64,000 nt of DNA. It comes from Sistotremastrum niveocremeum HHB9708. Its lineage: Eukaryota > Basidiomycota > Agaricomycetes > Sistotremastrales > Sistotremastraceae. The notes below the pieces were generated by a model, which saw only the letters and a list, made by a program, of their open reading frames with translations, had not been told where the DNA came from and did not search any database. This document shows, piece by piece, positions 1-12,089 of the stretch (the first letter of the stretch is position 1; every line of letters begins with the position of its first letter). Both the position numbers and the translations under genes were made by a program. The stretch covers positions 230,787 through 294,786 of the forward strand of contig KV419413.1 in NCBI GenBank assembly GCA_001630475.1, in the 5' to 3' direction.

Positions 1-282
1 TCCAATAATGGACATGAACCTCCTGTCCTTCTCGCTCGCAGACAGTTCAGCACTTCCCATGGGTTAACTGATAGTTTCACTACCACCGTTCGTATTTTCC
101 TTACCCCATCAGTAAACGTATGTGGCTGATAATTATCGGATTCTTAGGTCCCGAAGTTGAATTATTTCGAGGGAGCCCCGTATGTTGTGCAAGTGGATGT
201 GACCTATCCTATCCAAGGAACGGACGGGGAGCCTGTATACATTGTGGGGGGAACTGAGGCATCTATTAGCCTGTCCACCTAA
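1..282 (+). CDS. Small secreted protein, 3' part (cut by window edge)
   Basis: Only the C-terminal part is inside the window: an exon at 1-90, an intron at 91-147 and a last exon at 148-282 ending in TAA. The protein can be aligned residue by residue with the complete gene on the opposite strand at 15064-15637 (shared blocks NNGHEPP, LLARR, GAPYVVQ, DVTYPI, GTDG, GGTEA), and the intron lies at the same place. The donor at 91 is GTTCGT, weaker than usual. It was chosen because the paralog uses the homologous site and because the better-looking GTAAAC further on would leave a 36-nt intron. The family has no function I can name. The full paralog carries a signal peptide, so this one is presumably secreted too. 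Confidence 0.75.
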
Positions 283-874
283 AGACATACGTATCTCTAT
301 TGTTTGAAGGACTTTATCGTATACTCGGTACTCGGACTATCAGTACTATGCTACTAGTAATACTAATCCTAGATCGTGATCTACATGGACTACAGATCGT
401 AATCCAGTAATGATAGTTGCAACTTTCTAGTCTTCGACTTGGAGGTTTTCTGAACTTGTTTCTGAACACTTTCACTGAGCATATATCAATTTTTTTCGAG
501 CCGTCAGGCTAAGATTGCAGCCTTCAACAGCTGTTACAACTTTTCTAGATCATGAGCTAACCGTCAGATCATTGCGAGTAAGGAACTGATCGGACTAGAG
601 TGCAAGGAAGAGGAGAAATCACTATGACCAAACAAGAACCAAACAAAACTCTTATCGCATGCGGAGATACGGCCAAACTCCGTTACTCCGCCCTCTGACT
701 CAACGGCCACCGTGACACCATCAACTCGTAGTGAAACGCCAACTCTCACTCGCACGACGATAAGGGGCATCAACGTAGACCGCAAATCTCGTTCAAGCGA
801 CGGTGGAAGCTCCAGTCTCGAATTGAAGACGTCGTCAAAATAAACAACGAAGTGTCAAAGGTGACGACGACAAC
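283..874. other. Gene-free stretch
   Basis: 3' flank of the secreted protein gene and 5' flank of the Spp2-like gene. The first part is AT-rich and repetitive in character (many TACTA/GTAAT steps). I see no coding exon with splice sites and no RNA gene. Confidence 0.5.
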
Positions 875-2332
875 ATGTCATCCAAAGTCTCCTTCACGGT
901 CCGACGACCAACGCCGTCTTCTCGTGGCACATCTTCAGGTCTCGACTCTGACGCCGATTCCCCTCAGCCTTCGTTCAAAATTCCGCCACCTCCACCCTTG
1001 GGAAGGACGTCAAGCAATGCTCCGTCTCCCCTTGCGAATGCTGTCTCTATCAGACGAAGAGATGACGACAGCGATGAAGAAAATGACGAAGAAGAGAAGG
1101 AGATTATCAGCGGATTTGACAAGTTTGGTGTACAGCGGTGTGTTACTTCTTTGCCTTTTGAGTGGGTGGATCTCAATTCACACAAGACCCCTCTTTCGTC
1201 CTCTTCCTCTTTTGTGAATGGGAATAGGAAAGGCGAAACGGCCAAGAACAGGTTCAAAAAAGAGGGTCCGCTCGTGATTCCTGCGCTCAAAAATCGGGAT
1301 TGGAGACAAAATGCTCGTGTCAAGAAGGAACGATTCATCCCTGGTGCGGGCGCAGTGAAGACGGGTGCGGATGGAAGTGTCGGAGGACTTGGGACGAAAG
1401 ACTCTATCAACAGTGGGCCGCAGATGGCTGGATTACACTTCTCGAAGAAGAATTTGGGTGTGGATGCCGTCAAACAGGAGGGAGACGGAGATGGAGATGT
1501 GACGATGAAGACTGAAGATTCCCAGGAGCAGGGTCGAGAAGAAGTGAAGAAAGAAGAGCCACTATCCGAAGATCAACTCGCCATCCGCGCCCTCCTCGCA
1601 TCCGCAACGAAAGAAGGGGATGACGAACCGTCCATCGGAGCCATCCCACTCTCATCTAACTCATTCCGATCATTCCCTGAAACCGAGACAGACGCATATC
1701 GTACGGACGTCGTCACTCGACCCGACTCTGCGTCCTTAGACGACTACGAGCGCGTCCCCGTTTCTCAATTCGGTGCAGCGCTGTTGCGTGGGATGGGGTG
1801 GAAGGAAGGTGGCGTGGATAGGAAAGGGAAGAAAATCGAACCATGGGTTCCTGCTCAGAGACCTAGTCTTTTAGGGTTGGGTGCGAAAGAGAGGGTTGTG
1901 GATGATGACGGAACTCAACAGAAGAAGAAACTCGGCAAGGAAATCAAGCAGAAGTACATTCCTGTTGTTAAGCAAGAGAAGGTACGAAGTCTTTTCAGCT
2001 CGTTTGAATGATGACTCATAATCACTTAGAGTGGATCGAGCGCAAGTTCGAGAAGGCCTTCGAGAGAGCGATCGCCGGACCGTAGAAGGGAACGGGACAG
2101 GTCAAGAGATAGGGAACGGGATCGTACGCGGGACCGGGAACGGGACGGCGACCGCTACCCAAGCGATAGAGACAGAGACCGTCGTCGAGAGCTTGAGGGT
2201 GGACGGGACCGCGACTACACGTCCGACCGAGATGACCGAAAGCGAAGAGACGACCGTGACCGAGGTTCAGAACGACGAAGAGACAAAGAATATTATTCGG
2301 ACAAGGAACGAGAAAGAGATAGACGTCGTTAG
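875..2332 (+). CDS. SPP2: Spp2-type G-patch pre-mRNA splicing factor
   Basis: Nuclear splicing factor of the Spp2/GPKOW/MOS2 kind, whose G-patch binds and activates the DEAH helicase Prp2 in the spliceosome. Exons are 875-1981 and 2030-2332, joined across a 49-nt intron (GTACGA...CTTAG), giving 469 aa. The N-terminal half is low-complexity and charged, with a proline run and an acidic DDDSDEENDEEE stretch. The DExH-binding G-patch is at about residues 293-345 (VPVSQFGAALLRGMGWKEG, then the PSLLGLGA block). The second exon encodes an RS/RD/RE-rich tail of about 100 residues ending in RDRRR, as in many splicing proteins. Without the intron the frame stops nine residues after the donor, so the RS tail depends on splicing. 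The start is the first ATG in frame. Family assignment is firm; the exact orthology is inferred. Confidence 0.85.
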
Positions 2333-2921
2333 AATGTACGTTGATCCTGGATTCATATAAACGGTGTATTATTTGCGTCTAGACTCGGTATAGCTAAGAG
2401 TAAGAGCTTGAGAAGCGTCGGCGATCAAACCGCATGGACGCCCGTTGGCTCTTCTTCTGCGACGTCGTTGTTTCACAGGACTCGATATAGCGTGCTTGCT
2501 TTAGTCCGAAAATGGAGTCGATACGCACACGCCATGGATATCGTACGATGTGCATTGTGCTCCGTGCTATCCCAGAGCCTCGGGTGGGTCGTATTCCATG
2601 GTCAGTAGCCATTGTCGCTGACGATGCCGACGGCCTATAATACAGCGGCCACCAACGAAGAACGTTGCATCTGATCCGCACTACACTCATCCAATGATCC
2701 TGATCACGAACAGAGGCTTTAGTGCGACCTCGTCGTCATCAACGTCCTCAGGGTCCGAACGTTCTGCTTCACTCTGCGCAGATGGACCGTGTTCTGGGAA
2801 TACAGCGAGTCCGTGTGGCACTCCTTGTGCTTCTGGGAAGCAGATGCATTCTCCATATATCTAGGCCCTATACCTGCATCTTCGTCTCCCAGCTTCGTCG
2901 CGGCCCTAGTCCGAGTCCAAG
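2333..2921. other. Gene-free stretch
   Basis: Spacer between the Spp2-like gene and the protease. Pyrimidine-rich sequence just before 2922 is consistent with a protease promoter or 5' UTR. No other gene is recognisable. Confidence 0.5.
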
Positions 2922-5168
2922 ATGCTGCTCTCCCTGCCCATCCTCATCTTCACCGCTCTCGGAGCCATCGCCTCTCCTGTTACTTCGCCCAAGACCCTCC
3001 ATTCAAAACGCATCGCATCTCCATCTTGGAACGCCCACCGCCGTCTCGAACCCCATCATACCCTCCCTCTCAAAATCGGCCTCACCCAGTCCAACATTGA
3101 CTCCCTGCCTTCCCTCCTCTCATCCGTCTCCGATCCCCTCTCACCCACCTACGGCCAACACTACACACCCTCCGAAATCGCCTCCATCTTCGCCCCATCT
3201 GATGAGTCGATCGGTGCAGTCAAGTCATGGCTTCATTCCGAGGGAATCCATCCTTCTCGCATCCGATTGAGCGATACCAAGGCATTCTTGAGTTTCGAAG
3301 CTAGCGTCGAGGAGGCAGAGAGACTTCTCGAGACGGAATATCATATCTTCAAACATGAAGATGGGAGTGAGAATGTGGGCTGCCATGAGTTCTCGGTGCC
3401 GGAGCACCTTGTCCCTCATATCGACTTGATAACCCCCACCATCAACGTCGCACGTATGACGACGAGACAACCCGAGGCACTCAAGAAGCGCGGTATATTC
3501 ACTCCGGCGTCCGCTTCCTCATTAATGCTCCTCCCAAAGACGAACGGAGAGCTTGCCAACGCGGATGCGGTATCACCCACCTCCACAGCAACATGCGATC
3601 AATTCATCACACCAGCATGCCTTCGCGCTCTCTATCAGATTACGCGCAAGCCGACGGAGACGAAGCGAAATACTCTCGGTGTCGTGGAGCTCACTCCGCA
3701 GAGCTTCTTGCAGGGCGATCTTGATCTATTCTTCAGGAATTTCTCGCCGAGCACGATGGGTGAGAAACCTATATTGGTTTCAATCGACGGTGGTGTACCG
3801 AGTTTGAATGCTACGGCTGGATTTAACATTAATGGAGAGAGCGATCTCGATTTGGTACGTTCCTTTCGTCATTCGGTTTACTCAGACGACGCTGAGTATC
3901 ACGGCCACGCAGCAAGTGACGATGTCTTTGACGTCGCCGCAACCGGTCCAATTATATCAAACGGGTGATAACATCGAAGGGGGATCATTCAATAACTACC
4001 TGGATGCGTTAGACGGTACATTCTGTACATTTGAAGGAGGGTGCGTGAAGAAAGTTCCCTTCTTATCCCAAATTTGCTGACTAGGTGGCTCACAGAGATA
4101 ATCCCAATTTCGACGGCATCTATCCCGACCCCGCACCAGGCGGCTTCAAAGGCCCCGAATCCTGTGGTATCGTTAAACCTGCCAACGTCATCTCTGTCAG
4201 TTATTCGGGTGATGAATCCAGTGCGTCCCCCTTCTTCTTCCTCTCACTATCACGAACTGATGACGTTGGTAGCCTTCCCTGCGTCGTATCAGCAGCGCGA
4301 GTGTGCCGAGTTCGGGAAATTGGGTATGATGGGCGTGAGCGTGTTATATTCCTCCGGAGACTCTGGTACGTCTTCTTGCCCTTAAAGACGTGTTGATTAT
4401 CAACGGCGGATGTAGGTGTCGGAGGACGAAATGGAAGATGTCTCACCGCAAACGGAACAGAATCCGTCAACGGGACGAGATTCAGCCCCATGTTCCCTCG
4501 TAGGCCCTCCATCCAATCCAATCTTCGAGAAAAGCTGACGTGAGGGGGTAGTCGGATGTCCATTCGTCACGGCGGTTGGAGCCACGCAAGTTAATCCCAA
4601 CGCGACAGTGCATGATCCGGAGAGTGCGTGCATGCAAGTTATCTTCTCCGGTGGAGGATTCTCCAACGTCTTCGGTACGTCTTGTGTTTCTCAATATGGA
4701 TCGTAAGTTGACATTGGACGGCGCGTTGTAGAAATACCAAGTTATCAAGAAAAGGCGGTCAATAATTGGTTCAGGGAGTTCCCGCCTCCTTTCACATCCG
4801 CCCAATTCAACAACACCCGTAAGGCACGTGCATACCCCGACATATCGGCCAACGGCGCAAACTACGTCATAGCAGTCGACGGCTCGTTCTTCCTCGTCTT
4901 CGGCACCTCAGCATCCACGCCTACCTTCGCATCAATTCTAACACTCATCAACGACGCTCGATTATCTATTGGCAAACGACCCGTTGGGTTCATCAATCCG
5001 GTGTTGTATAGTGATCTGTTCGAGGGGGCGTTCCATGATGTTACGAGTGGGACGAATCCTGGGTGTGGAACGCCTGGTTTCAGTGCGGTGAAGGGATGGG
5101 ATCCGGTAACGGGGCTTGGGACGCCGAATTTTGACGAGATGGTGGCGAGATGGTTGATTTTGCCTTGA
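2922..5168 (+). CDS. Secreted sedolisin (S53) serine-carboxyl protease, TPP1-like
   Basis: Acid-active secreted peptidase of family S53 (sedolisin/tripeptidyl peptidase). Seven exons: 2922-3854, 3913-4040, 4096-4220, 4273-4365, 4416-4499, 4552-4674 and 4732-5168; 640 aa. A signal peptide (MLLSLPILIFTALGAIASP) is followed by a pro-kumamolisin activation domain (to about residue 190) and the catalytic domain. Seen directly: the Glu/Asp pair in GESDLD (E306, D310), the oxyanion Asp in SSGDSGVGG (D425), the nucleophile in FGTSAS (S555), and a C-terminal HDVTSGTNPGC...GWDPVTGLGTPNF calcium-site block. All expected parts are present, so it should be active. The last about 65 bases and the 3' flank recur at 7433, upstream of the second F-box gene. 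Confidence 0.93.
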
Positions 5169-5519
5169 TGGCTGAAGAATATTGTATCAATGCTGGAGCC
5201 TCCGAGCCTGACACTGGGTATTCAAGGAATCATTGTAGGTGGAGACTCAGCGTGAGCTAAAGAATTGTACATCGGAAGATACAGCACAATGTTTTCAAGG
5301 AATCCTGAACATCATCAATACAATTAGTGGGTCCATTGAATGAGAAAACCTCAGAATAGGGGGATTGAAGGCGTTGGCTTCTTCGGAGCGGACTTCGGGA
5401 GCATCCTTTCTTGTGCCTTTAACCCGAGATCCATCGCGACGCGAGCAGGCTCTTCATTCGACGCGTCTATTATCAATCTTTCTCTCTGTATATATATTTA
5501 AGGAACCTGGAAGCTAGTG

Positions 5520-7287
5520 ATGACGATACCAAGCGTTTCGGACCTCTCTGACGTGTGTACGGTTTTCGAGAGAAATGTGACGGATGGAATGTAAGGAATG
5601 CCACTGCCATCACGTTCTGCTCGTGGTGCTAACTCGGTGTAATGCAGACAAATTCAGTTCCTCGGAGCCAACCCTGATCATGAGCAACGAGGCGAAGCAC
5701 AGAAGGGTGAGTAACCTCCAAGGACGCGTCGACGAATTCAGGTTCACGCGAAGTACCTCTTTCAGCTTTGAAACAGATGGAAGCAAGACTACGCCGTTCG
5801 ATATACTTTCTGAAACAGCGGCACAACTCGTGCTCACCTCTAGGGCGTCTGACGGATGAGCTCATTTCGAGAATTCTGCAATATTGCTTGTGGGAAGATA
5901 ACCAGTTTTTGGAACCCTCGGAACGATTTACAGTCCCCTTCGCCTTTTCTCTGTCAGCCATCCACCAGCTATGAGAGAATCATACTCATGAGGATACTCC
6001 AGGTGTGCGAGATGGCGAAACATAGCAATCAGCTCTCCATCACTGTGGTCCACAGTCTATCTCCCTTGTTCACCGACCTTCTTCAAGCTTCTCCGTGACC
6101 GAAATGGAAGCTCTCCACTAAGTGTCTTTATCTCGAACGAGATGTTTGGGACGAAGAAGCTAGCGAAGTCCCGGATTGCATCTCGGGTGACAGAACCTCT
6201 CAACGAGATTGCTCCCCGCATCTGCGATCTGACCGTGCAATGGGACGAGTGGAGTTATGAAACACAGTCCTTCAACTCTTTGGTGAGACAGCACATTGGA
6301 CTGAAGGAGTTCAGTGCCCTCCAATTCTTCAACCTAAGTGGCACCGACCGCCACCTTTCGGATGACGCCCCTTGCACTCTGAACACACCTGTGCTCCGAA
6401 CCCTGAAACTATATGTGGATATAAGCAACATTCCTCAGCTATCTATTCAGCATCTCGTGTCTCTGGAATACGAGCGTTGGTCCATGACACCGCCCCAGAT
6501 CCTCGATGTACTCACACTATTCCCCGCTTTAGAGCGCTGCTCGATGATCGATGACGATCCCGACGGAGATGAAGAAGAAGATAATGTGGACCGTCCGGTC
6601 GTTGTAATGCACAGGATGCAATCCCTGTCCATTAAATTTCGCTTTGTGAAGGACGTGGATTATTTACTGGACCATATCAAAACACCTGCGACGGCCGCCA
6701 AGGTTATGAACCTTTGGGGCCCATCTGGTGAGAAAGACGGGCCGACTCTTGAGAGCCTCATCGGAAGTCGTATGTCTTCGTACGATGAGTTGCGGATCGT
6801 CCAAACCCCTCGATTACTCGAAGCGACGCTCACTTCAAAAAGCGGAGGGTCATTGCAATTTCCACACGGGCCACGCGACTCAGATAGACCCTTGGAAAAC
6901 ATATCGTTCTCCGCGCTCGCTTCATACCCTAGCAGCCTCTTTCGGATCGAGCTTGTCATGCCAGCATTGCCATCTACCACACGGCTAATCGCGTTCCTAC
7001 GCCCCTCACCCCTGGCTCATATTCGTATACACACCAACGAGGCCAGCTTTGGGAGGCTTCTCACAGCTCTCGAATATACACCCGACGTCGTCTGCCCCCT
7101 TCTAGAGAGCATCGACTGCACTGGGACACCTTTCAGCGCCGCCCGCATGAGGAATTTCTTGAACTTCCGAGAGACCCAAGGGGTCGCTCTTCGAGAGCTG
7201 AAGATCACAAAGAGTTTGTGTGACCCCGATTCAAGCGGCTTCATCTCAATCATCGATAGTCTTGTCGAGGTTGATGCAGAGGCTTGA
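5520..7287 (+). CDS. F-box/LRR-like protein, array copy 1
   Basis: Predicted substrate receptor of an SCF ubiquitin ligase; the target is unknown. Exons 5520-5590, 5648-5706, 5766-5952 and 6003-7287 give 533 aa. The first two tiny exons encode a conserved leader (VCTVFERN, QFLGANPD). Exon 3 holds a short helix (RRSIYFLKQRHN) and the F-box (GRLTDELISRILQYCLW), which continues over the last intron into CARWRNIAISSPSLWS. The long last exon is LRR-like with repeated L-x-L spacing and ends in a conserved RELKITKSLCDPD block. Splice phases (2,1,2) match the other four copies. The donor after exon 3 is GTCAGC, not a standard GTRAGT. It sits directly downstream of the sedolisin gene. The frame is intact. 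F-box families of this size vary fast between mushroom species. Confidence 0.85.
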
Positions 7288-7432
7288 GGAGATTTTGAGT
7301 CTTATCTCCAAAGGGGTCATTTCTCGACTGTCTGAATCTTGGATAGGATGCTGTGGAGGGTAAGGTTATATAATAAGGCTACCATTGTATATGTTCTTTC
7401 GGGATCACACATTTCTCTATAACAATTTTGAA

Positions 7433-7499
7433 ATCCGGTACGGGGATTGGGACGCCTAATTCTGACGAGATGGTGGCTAAGTGGTTAATCTTGACCTGA
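7433..7499 (+). pseudogene. Detached 3' tail of the sedolisin gene (duplication scar)
   Basis: The sequence matches the end of the protease gene at about 5102-5168, coding for the GLGTPNFDEMVARWLIL end including the stop. The similarity continues into the 3' flank and on to the start of the next F-box gene (5169-5590 against 7500-7798). No protease exon lies upstream of it. It is a scar showing that the duplicated segment began inside the last exon of the protease gene and contained a whole F-box gene. Confidence 0.85.
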
Positions 7500-7724
7500 G
7501 GGCTAAAAGATCTTGGTATTACTACTGAAGCCTGACACTCGGTGTTCAGAAACAGTCGGGTTAGCGCGATTGAAGGCGTTAGCTTCCTCGGAGCGGATTT
7601 CGGCAGCCTCCTTCCTCTTGCCTGCAACCCGAGATCCATCGCGACGAGCGCAGGCTTTTGATTCGACGCGTCTATCGTCTAGGTTCCTGTCTGTACATAT
7701 ATCTAAGGAAACTGGAAGCTAAGG

Positions 7725-9481
7725 ATGGCGCGTATTCCCAGCGCTCTGGCTCTTTCTGAGTTGTGCGCGGTTTTCGAGAGGAATGTGGCGGATGGAATGT
7801 AAGCAATTCGACTCTCATTATTTTCTGTCCGATGTCCTGACACGGAAGCTTGCAGTCAGATTCAATTCCTGGGCGCGAATCCTGATAATGAGCAGAGAGG
7901 CGAAGCACAGAAGAGTGTGTAATACCTCAAAGAGCGCGTCGGCAATCCCAAACTAAGACGTCTTCTAGCCCTGTCGGACATGCAGGCACGGCTGCTCAAC
8001 TCGGTCTATTTTCTGAAGCAACGGCACAATCTGTGCACATCTGTGGGACGTTTATCGGACGAGATTATACTGAGAATCTTGCAATACTGTTTCTGGTCAC
8101 AAAATCAGTTTACGCGATCTTCCCGATTCAAGATCCCCTCCTCTTTCTCTGTGTAAGCTGTTGTTCCCCTTTTGTATTGAGCTACTTATCCGTGGAATTC
8201 AGGTGCGCGAGATGGAGAGCTATAGCGATAGGCTCTCCAGCCCTGTGGTCTACGGTCTATCTACCCTGCTCGCCAAAACTATTCAGGCTTCTTCGTGATC
8301 GGAACGGCAGTTTCCCACTCAGCGTGTTCATATCCAATGAACGTTTTGCAGAGACAGGGTGGCCTAACTCTCGGATTGGATCTCGGATCGCAGAACCTCT
8401 CCGCGAGATTGTTTCCCGAGTCTCAGACATGACGGTTGACTGGGACGAGGACGAGCGACGCACCCAATTCTTCAATTCTTTCATCACTCAACACATCGGG
8501 TCAAAAGAATTCAGCTCCCTCCAATCCCTTATCTTCGACAGTTGTCACTCTGGACGCCCGGGCAACCCTCCCAGCACCATGAACACTCCGATGCTAAGCA
8601 ACTTGACTTTTCACGCGGAGATATTCACTATTCCTCGCCTATCCCCTGAAAATATTGTGAACTTAGATTATACATGTTTGTTCATGACTCCGCCAGAAGT
8701 TCTTGACCTGCTCTCAGCATTCCCTGCTTTGGAGCAGTGCTCAATCACCGATACGGAGCCGGAAGGCTACGCCGAAGACAGGGTAGATCATGCGGTGGTC
8801 TCGTTGAATCATCTGCGATCTCTGTCGATCAAGTCCCGTTGGTTTGAGGACGTGGATTATCTATTGGATCATATGGATATCCCGGCCACGGCCACAACAA
8901 TCATCGGTCTTCTCGGCGTAGGAGATGATGAGGATGACGCAACATTTGAGAGCTTGATTGGAAGTCGTTTGCGCTTATACGATGGCTTAAAGCTCGTTCA
9001 AAGCCCTCATTCACTTGTTGCGACCCTAACTCCAAAATTCGGAGGGTCGCTGCAGTTTTCATATGAAGGCGACTTGTGGCGCACCTTGAAAGACATGTCC
9101 CTCTCGTCGTTCTCCGCATATTCCAGCATCCTCTCTTCCATTGACCTAGAGATTCCATCGTTGTCATCGGCGGTGGAGCTGGTTGAGGCGTTACGCCCCT
9201 CGCCCCTCATACACATTCGTGTACGCACCCAGGAAGCCAGCTTTGAGAGACTTCTCACAGCTCTCGAAGACACCCCCGGCGTCGTCTGCCCTTTTCTAGA
9301 GAGCATCGACTGTACGGGTACACCTTTCAGCGCAGCCCGCATGAGGAATTTTTTGAACTTCCGAGAGGCCAAGGCGATTCCTCTCCGAGAGCTCAAGATC
9401 ACCAAGGGACTTTGTGACCCAGATACTCACGGGTTTCTCTCAATCGTCGATAGGCTTATCGAGGTCGATGCGAGGTCTTAA
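7725..9481 (+). CDS. F-box/LRR-like protein, array copy 2
   Basis: Predicted SCF substrate receptor, 531 aa, exons 7725-7798, 7856-7914, 7969-8152 and 8203-9481. The architecture is identical to copy 1: leader exons (ELCAVFERN, QFLGANPDNEQRGEAQK), a helix plus F-box (GRLSDEIILRILQYCFW), then CARWRAIAIGSPALWSTVYLPC and an LRR-like region ending in RELKITKGLCDPD. The reading frame is open throughout. It is the closest relative of copy 1 in the window, with flanks that are also duplicated. Copies differ mostly in the LRR-like part, for example the acidic insert around TEPEGYAEDRVD, the part expected to bind the substrate. Confidence 0.85.
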
Positions 9482-9675
9482 GCATTCCGAATCATCTTCA
9501 TACTAACCGGTACCATCGCCCTGTGCGCATTGGATCTTCGAGTTCTGGTTTGTCACATGTTGTCCGACAAGACTGTTACAAATATGGCTCATGACAAAGT
9601 CTACCCGTGTAGCAATGTAGTATTATCGCAGTGCATAGATTTATTTTGGCAATTTCGAATTTCCGATCACGACCT

Positions 9676-9905
9676 CTGTGCGGACGAACCAGGGGCCAAA
9701 AGCCCCAGGGCAAGCCCCACCAGGCATGGCACAAAGTCACGCCCCCTGGGGTTTTCGTACACGGCGCCGTGGCCAAAAACACCAGCCAGAGGGGCCGGAA
9801 CCTGGGGCTTTAGGCAACCGAAAATGTCCGGAAAGCCCCAGGGATATATTAGTAGAATAGGGTGCCGCCATAGCAGAAAACCCCAGCCAGCGGTGTTTTG
9901 CATCA
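9676..9905 (+). repeat. CCCCAG/CTGGGG hairpin repeat, copy A
   Basis: Opens with CTGTGCGGACGAACCAGGGG and contains several short palindromes built from AAAACCCCAG and CTGGGGCTTTT, for example around 9700-9760, 9772-9812 and 9880-9898. The opening 30 bases recur, inverted, at 12235-12263. This looks like a dispersed foldback-type repeat. No terminal duplication could be defined. Confidence 0.6.
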
Positions 9906-11139
9906 TGATAGCGGTAGCTTTAGATACACCACAGAATGACTAAAATATTCTCCCACTGGGCTTTTCGGACATGTACTGAAGGGTATCGCAAATAATATTA
10001 CGCTCATATTACCTGTCCTACAAGCCCGATGAATCCTACTGTCTCGTCCGCATTGCACTCATCCCATGCTTTTTACTCCCGTCTGGCTTTCTCGTCGCCC
10101 TCAGTATTCGAGTCCATCCGAACCACTTCCAAACCCCAAAAGCGCTTCATCGCTCCCCTCCTGGTCTTTGCGTCAACGTCAGGGCTTGAAGCTGGGAGCG
10201 GTGAGGCTGCTGTTGGAAAGGGATGCTCGGATCTGTGTTCGGAGCTCTTAGTGAGTGGAGAGCGTATTGGTGCGCATATATGGTACTCACTGAGCGCACA
10301 AAGGTCATGGAGCACACCGTCAGTCCATTCTTCCTGCGATATTCCACATCTCCAGCCCAGGTTGCAATAGTTCTTCTCACAAATCTGTGAGCGGTATTTC
10401 GAATGAATCATTGTCTCGGCTGGAATAAAAAAGAAAACTCGGCTCAGTAGCCTGGCTTTGCGGCTTGCCATTTCCCCCTCTCTTTTATAATGAGACACTC
10501 TAATCATCCAAGTCCTTCAATCTTGATCTTCTCCTCAGCATCCGTGTTCGATGGCGGCAGTCTTACGACTCCTTGAGTCGCGCATCCTCGGCATAAGAAA
10601 CTGATGCTAGAGCAAAAGTGAGCTGCGTTCTGGAAATTGAAGATGTAATCACCTCTGGGTCATTCAAATATTCGAGTCCTTCGAATACCGGAATGGACGC
10701 GTTCGAATGGGCAGTGGGCGGTCGCGCTGTATCCGTGGGTGATCAAATGCCAGTCGCATCTTGTTTCCTTCTCTGGGATCCTTCACTGGGCATCTCTTGT
10801 GTTCGTATGAGGCGTGCACATCAGTCTGGAGAGGTCGAGCTCATAGGAGGTAGAGACAGCATGAGTGCGGTGGTCGTCGTTGAGGGCAAAGAGCGCAGGG
10901 AATAAGCGCCGAGAGGACTTTGACGCTCCGATCGATCGCTCTCGATCGGAGTGTGGAGTTGGTCTCAACTTATGTCTAGGTGTGCATTTCCAAGCTTAAG
11001 GGTGCGTATATTGAATTTCAAAATCCATAAGAGCCTAGGAAATTGGTGGTTCCATGCCATGTTTTCGTACACAAAACTACATTTAGGAAGATGATACAGT
11101 GGTATAGCACTATGTACATAAGCTATGAGACTACATAAA

Positions 11140-11345
11140 AAATGACGGGACGGAAAACCCCAGCTGGAGTGCACATCCCCTGGGGCTTTTGAGTTGAAAC
11201 CTCAGGCTCGCGATCGACATGCCGTAGAACCCCAGCCAGTGGGGCGTCGATGTCCCGCCAAATTTGGGTAGCAAAGTCAGTGCGAAGAGTGACGTCATTT
11301 CCGAAAGGTTCCGACACGGGCATAACTCGATTTCGGTCCTGTAAT
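11140..11345 (+). repeat. CCCCAG/CTGGGG hairpin repeat, copy B (left arm of an inverted pair)
   Basis: Contains two hairpins (AAAACCCCAG...CTGGGGCTTTT near 11153-11191 and AACCCCAGCCAGTGGGG near 11228-11244) followed by a segment of about 75 bases that reappears, reverse-complemented and nearly identical, at 12090-12172 (TAGCAAAGTCAGTGCGAAG, TGACGTCATTTCCGAA, CATAACTCGATTTC). Confidence 0.7.
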
Positions 11346-11481
11346 CCGGCTAACTTTTGATCTCCGCTGCCCTCTCACCTGTTCTCGCCCGCTCTCCTCT
11401 CGTCCGTCCCTCTGTCACAGTGCTCTTTTCCAACGCGCCAAATTCCATCGAAACAACAGAATCTCGTGTCTGGATTGCAAG

Positions 11482-11745
11482 ATGAGGATATCAGTAAGTA
11501 TTGAGCCCCGGAATATAGCAAGGCTGAGACTGACTTCCATTTTCGCGGCTCGCAGTCTCAGTACGCGTCGAGACACGCGACAACCTCGCGGGGACTGGTG
11601 AGCTGGAGAATAGGAGGAGGAGGAACAACATGGCGGCTCAGGCGCAGTCAATGTGCGCGTAAATAGGCCCTTTCCCCCCATCTTCCGAGTCCTGCTCTCG
11701 CCATTCTTTTGCTTTTTCTTTCAGGATAGCATGTGCTACGGGTAG
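11482..11745 (+). CDS. Possible very short spliced gene (24 codons)
   Basis: The shape is that of a gene, although the product is not recognisable. A CT-rich stretch typical of fungal promoters lies at 11350-11420. An ATG at 11482 is followed by a perfect donor (GTAAGT at 11494), an acceptor at 11555, a second donor (GTGAGC at 11598), a strong polypyrimidine acceptor (CTTTTTCTTTCAG, 11724) and a stop at 11745. The exons 11482-11493, 11556-11597 and 11725-11745 keep one frame and give 24 residues. If the second intron is retained, the frame runs 40 residues instead. It could equally be a spliced non-coding RNA. It lies between the two inverted repeat arms. Confidence 0.25.
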
Positions 11746-12089
11746 TCATGCATTCCTATCCCTGTGTACTGTATTATAGATATCCAGAATACATGTATGT
11801 ACATCATTTAATGAAAGTCCGAAACACTCAAGTGAAAAGTAGCTCAGCCTATGTGTTTCCCTTGGATTTGTGATCTGCTGGTTTAGGTATCGCTGTTCTT
11901 AAGCAGACGACTAAATAAGCTGGTAAGGAGTTATAAAAATGTGGCGAGCGGATCATTTTTATAAGGTAATTTACATGAGCACGACTGAACCTGACATTGC
12001 TACGATATTCTCGAGCGAGAGGCTATGGCCTTGTCGCTGCGAAGTTGGCTTCGGCTGCTGGTGGCAGCCGAGCCGGTGTTGCGGAACGG

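Noticed and set aside
964-1473. 169-codon open frame on the minus strand of the Spp2-like gene
   Set aside because: Mirror frame of a real coding exon; low-complexity Ser/Phe product caused by the codon pattern of the acidic stretch.
10029-10507. Overlapping frames of 113 (+) and 144 (-) codons between F-box copies 2 and 3
   Set aside because: No domain, no splice logic, ambiguous strand; both frames are about equally open, as expected by chance in GC-balanced DNA.
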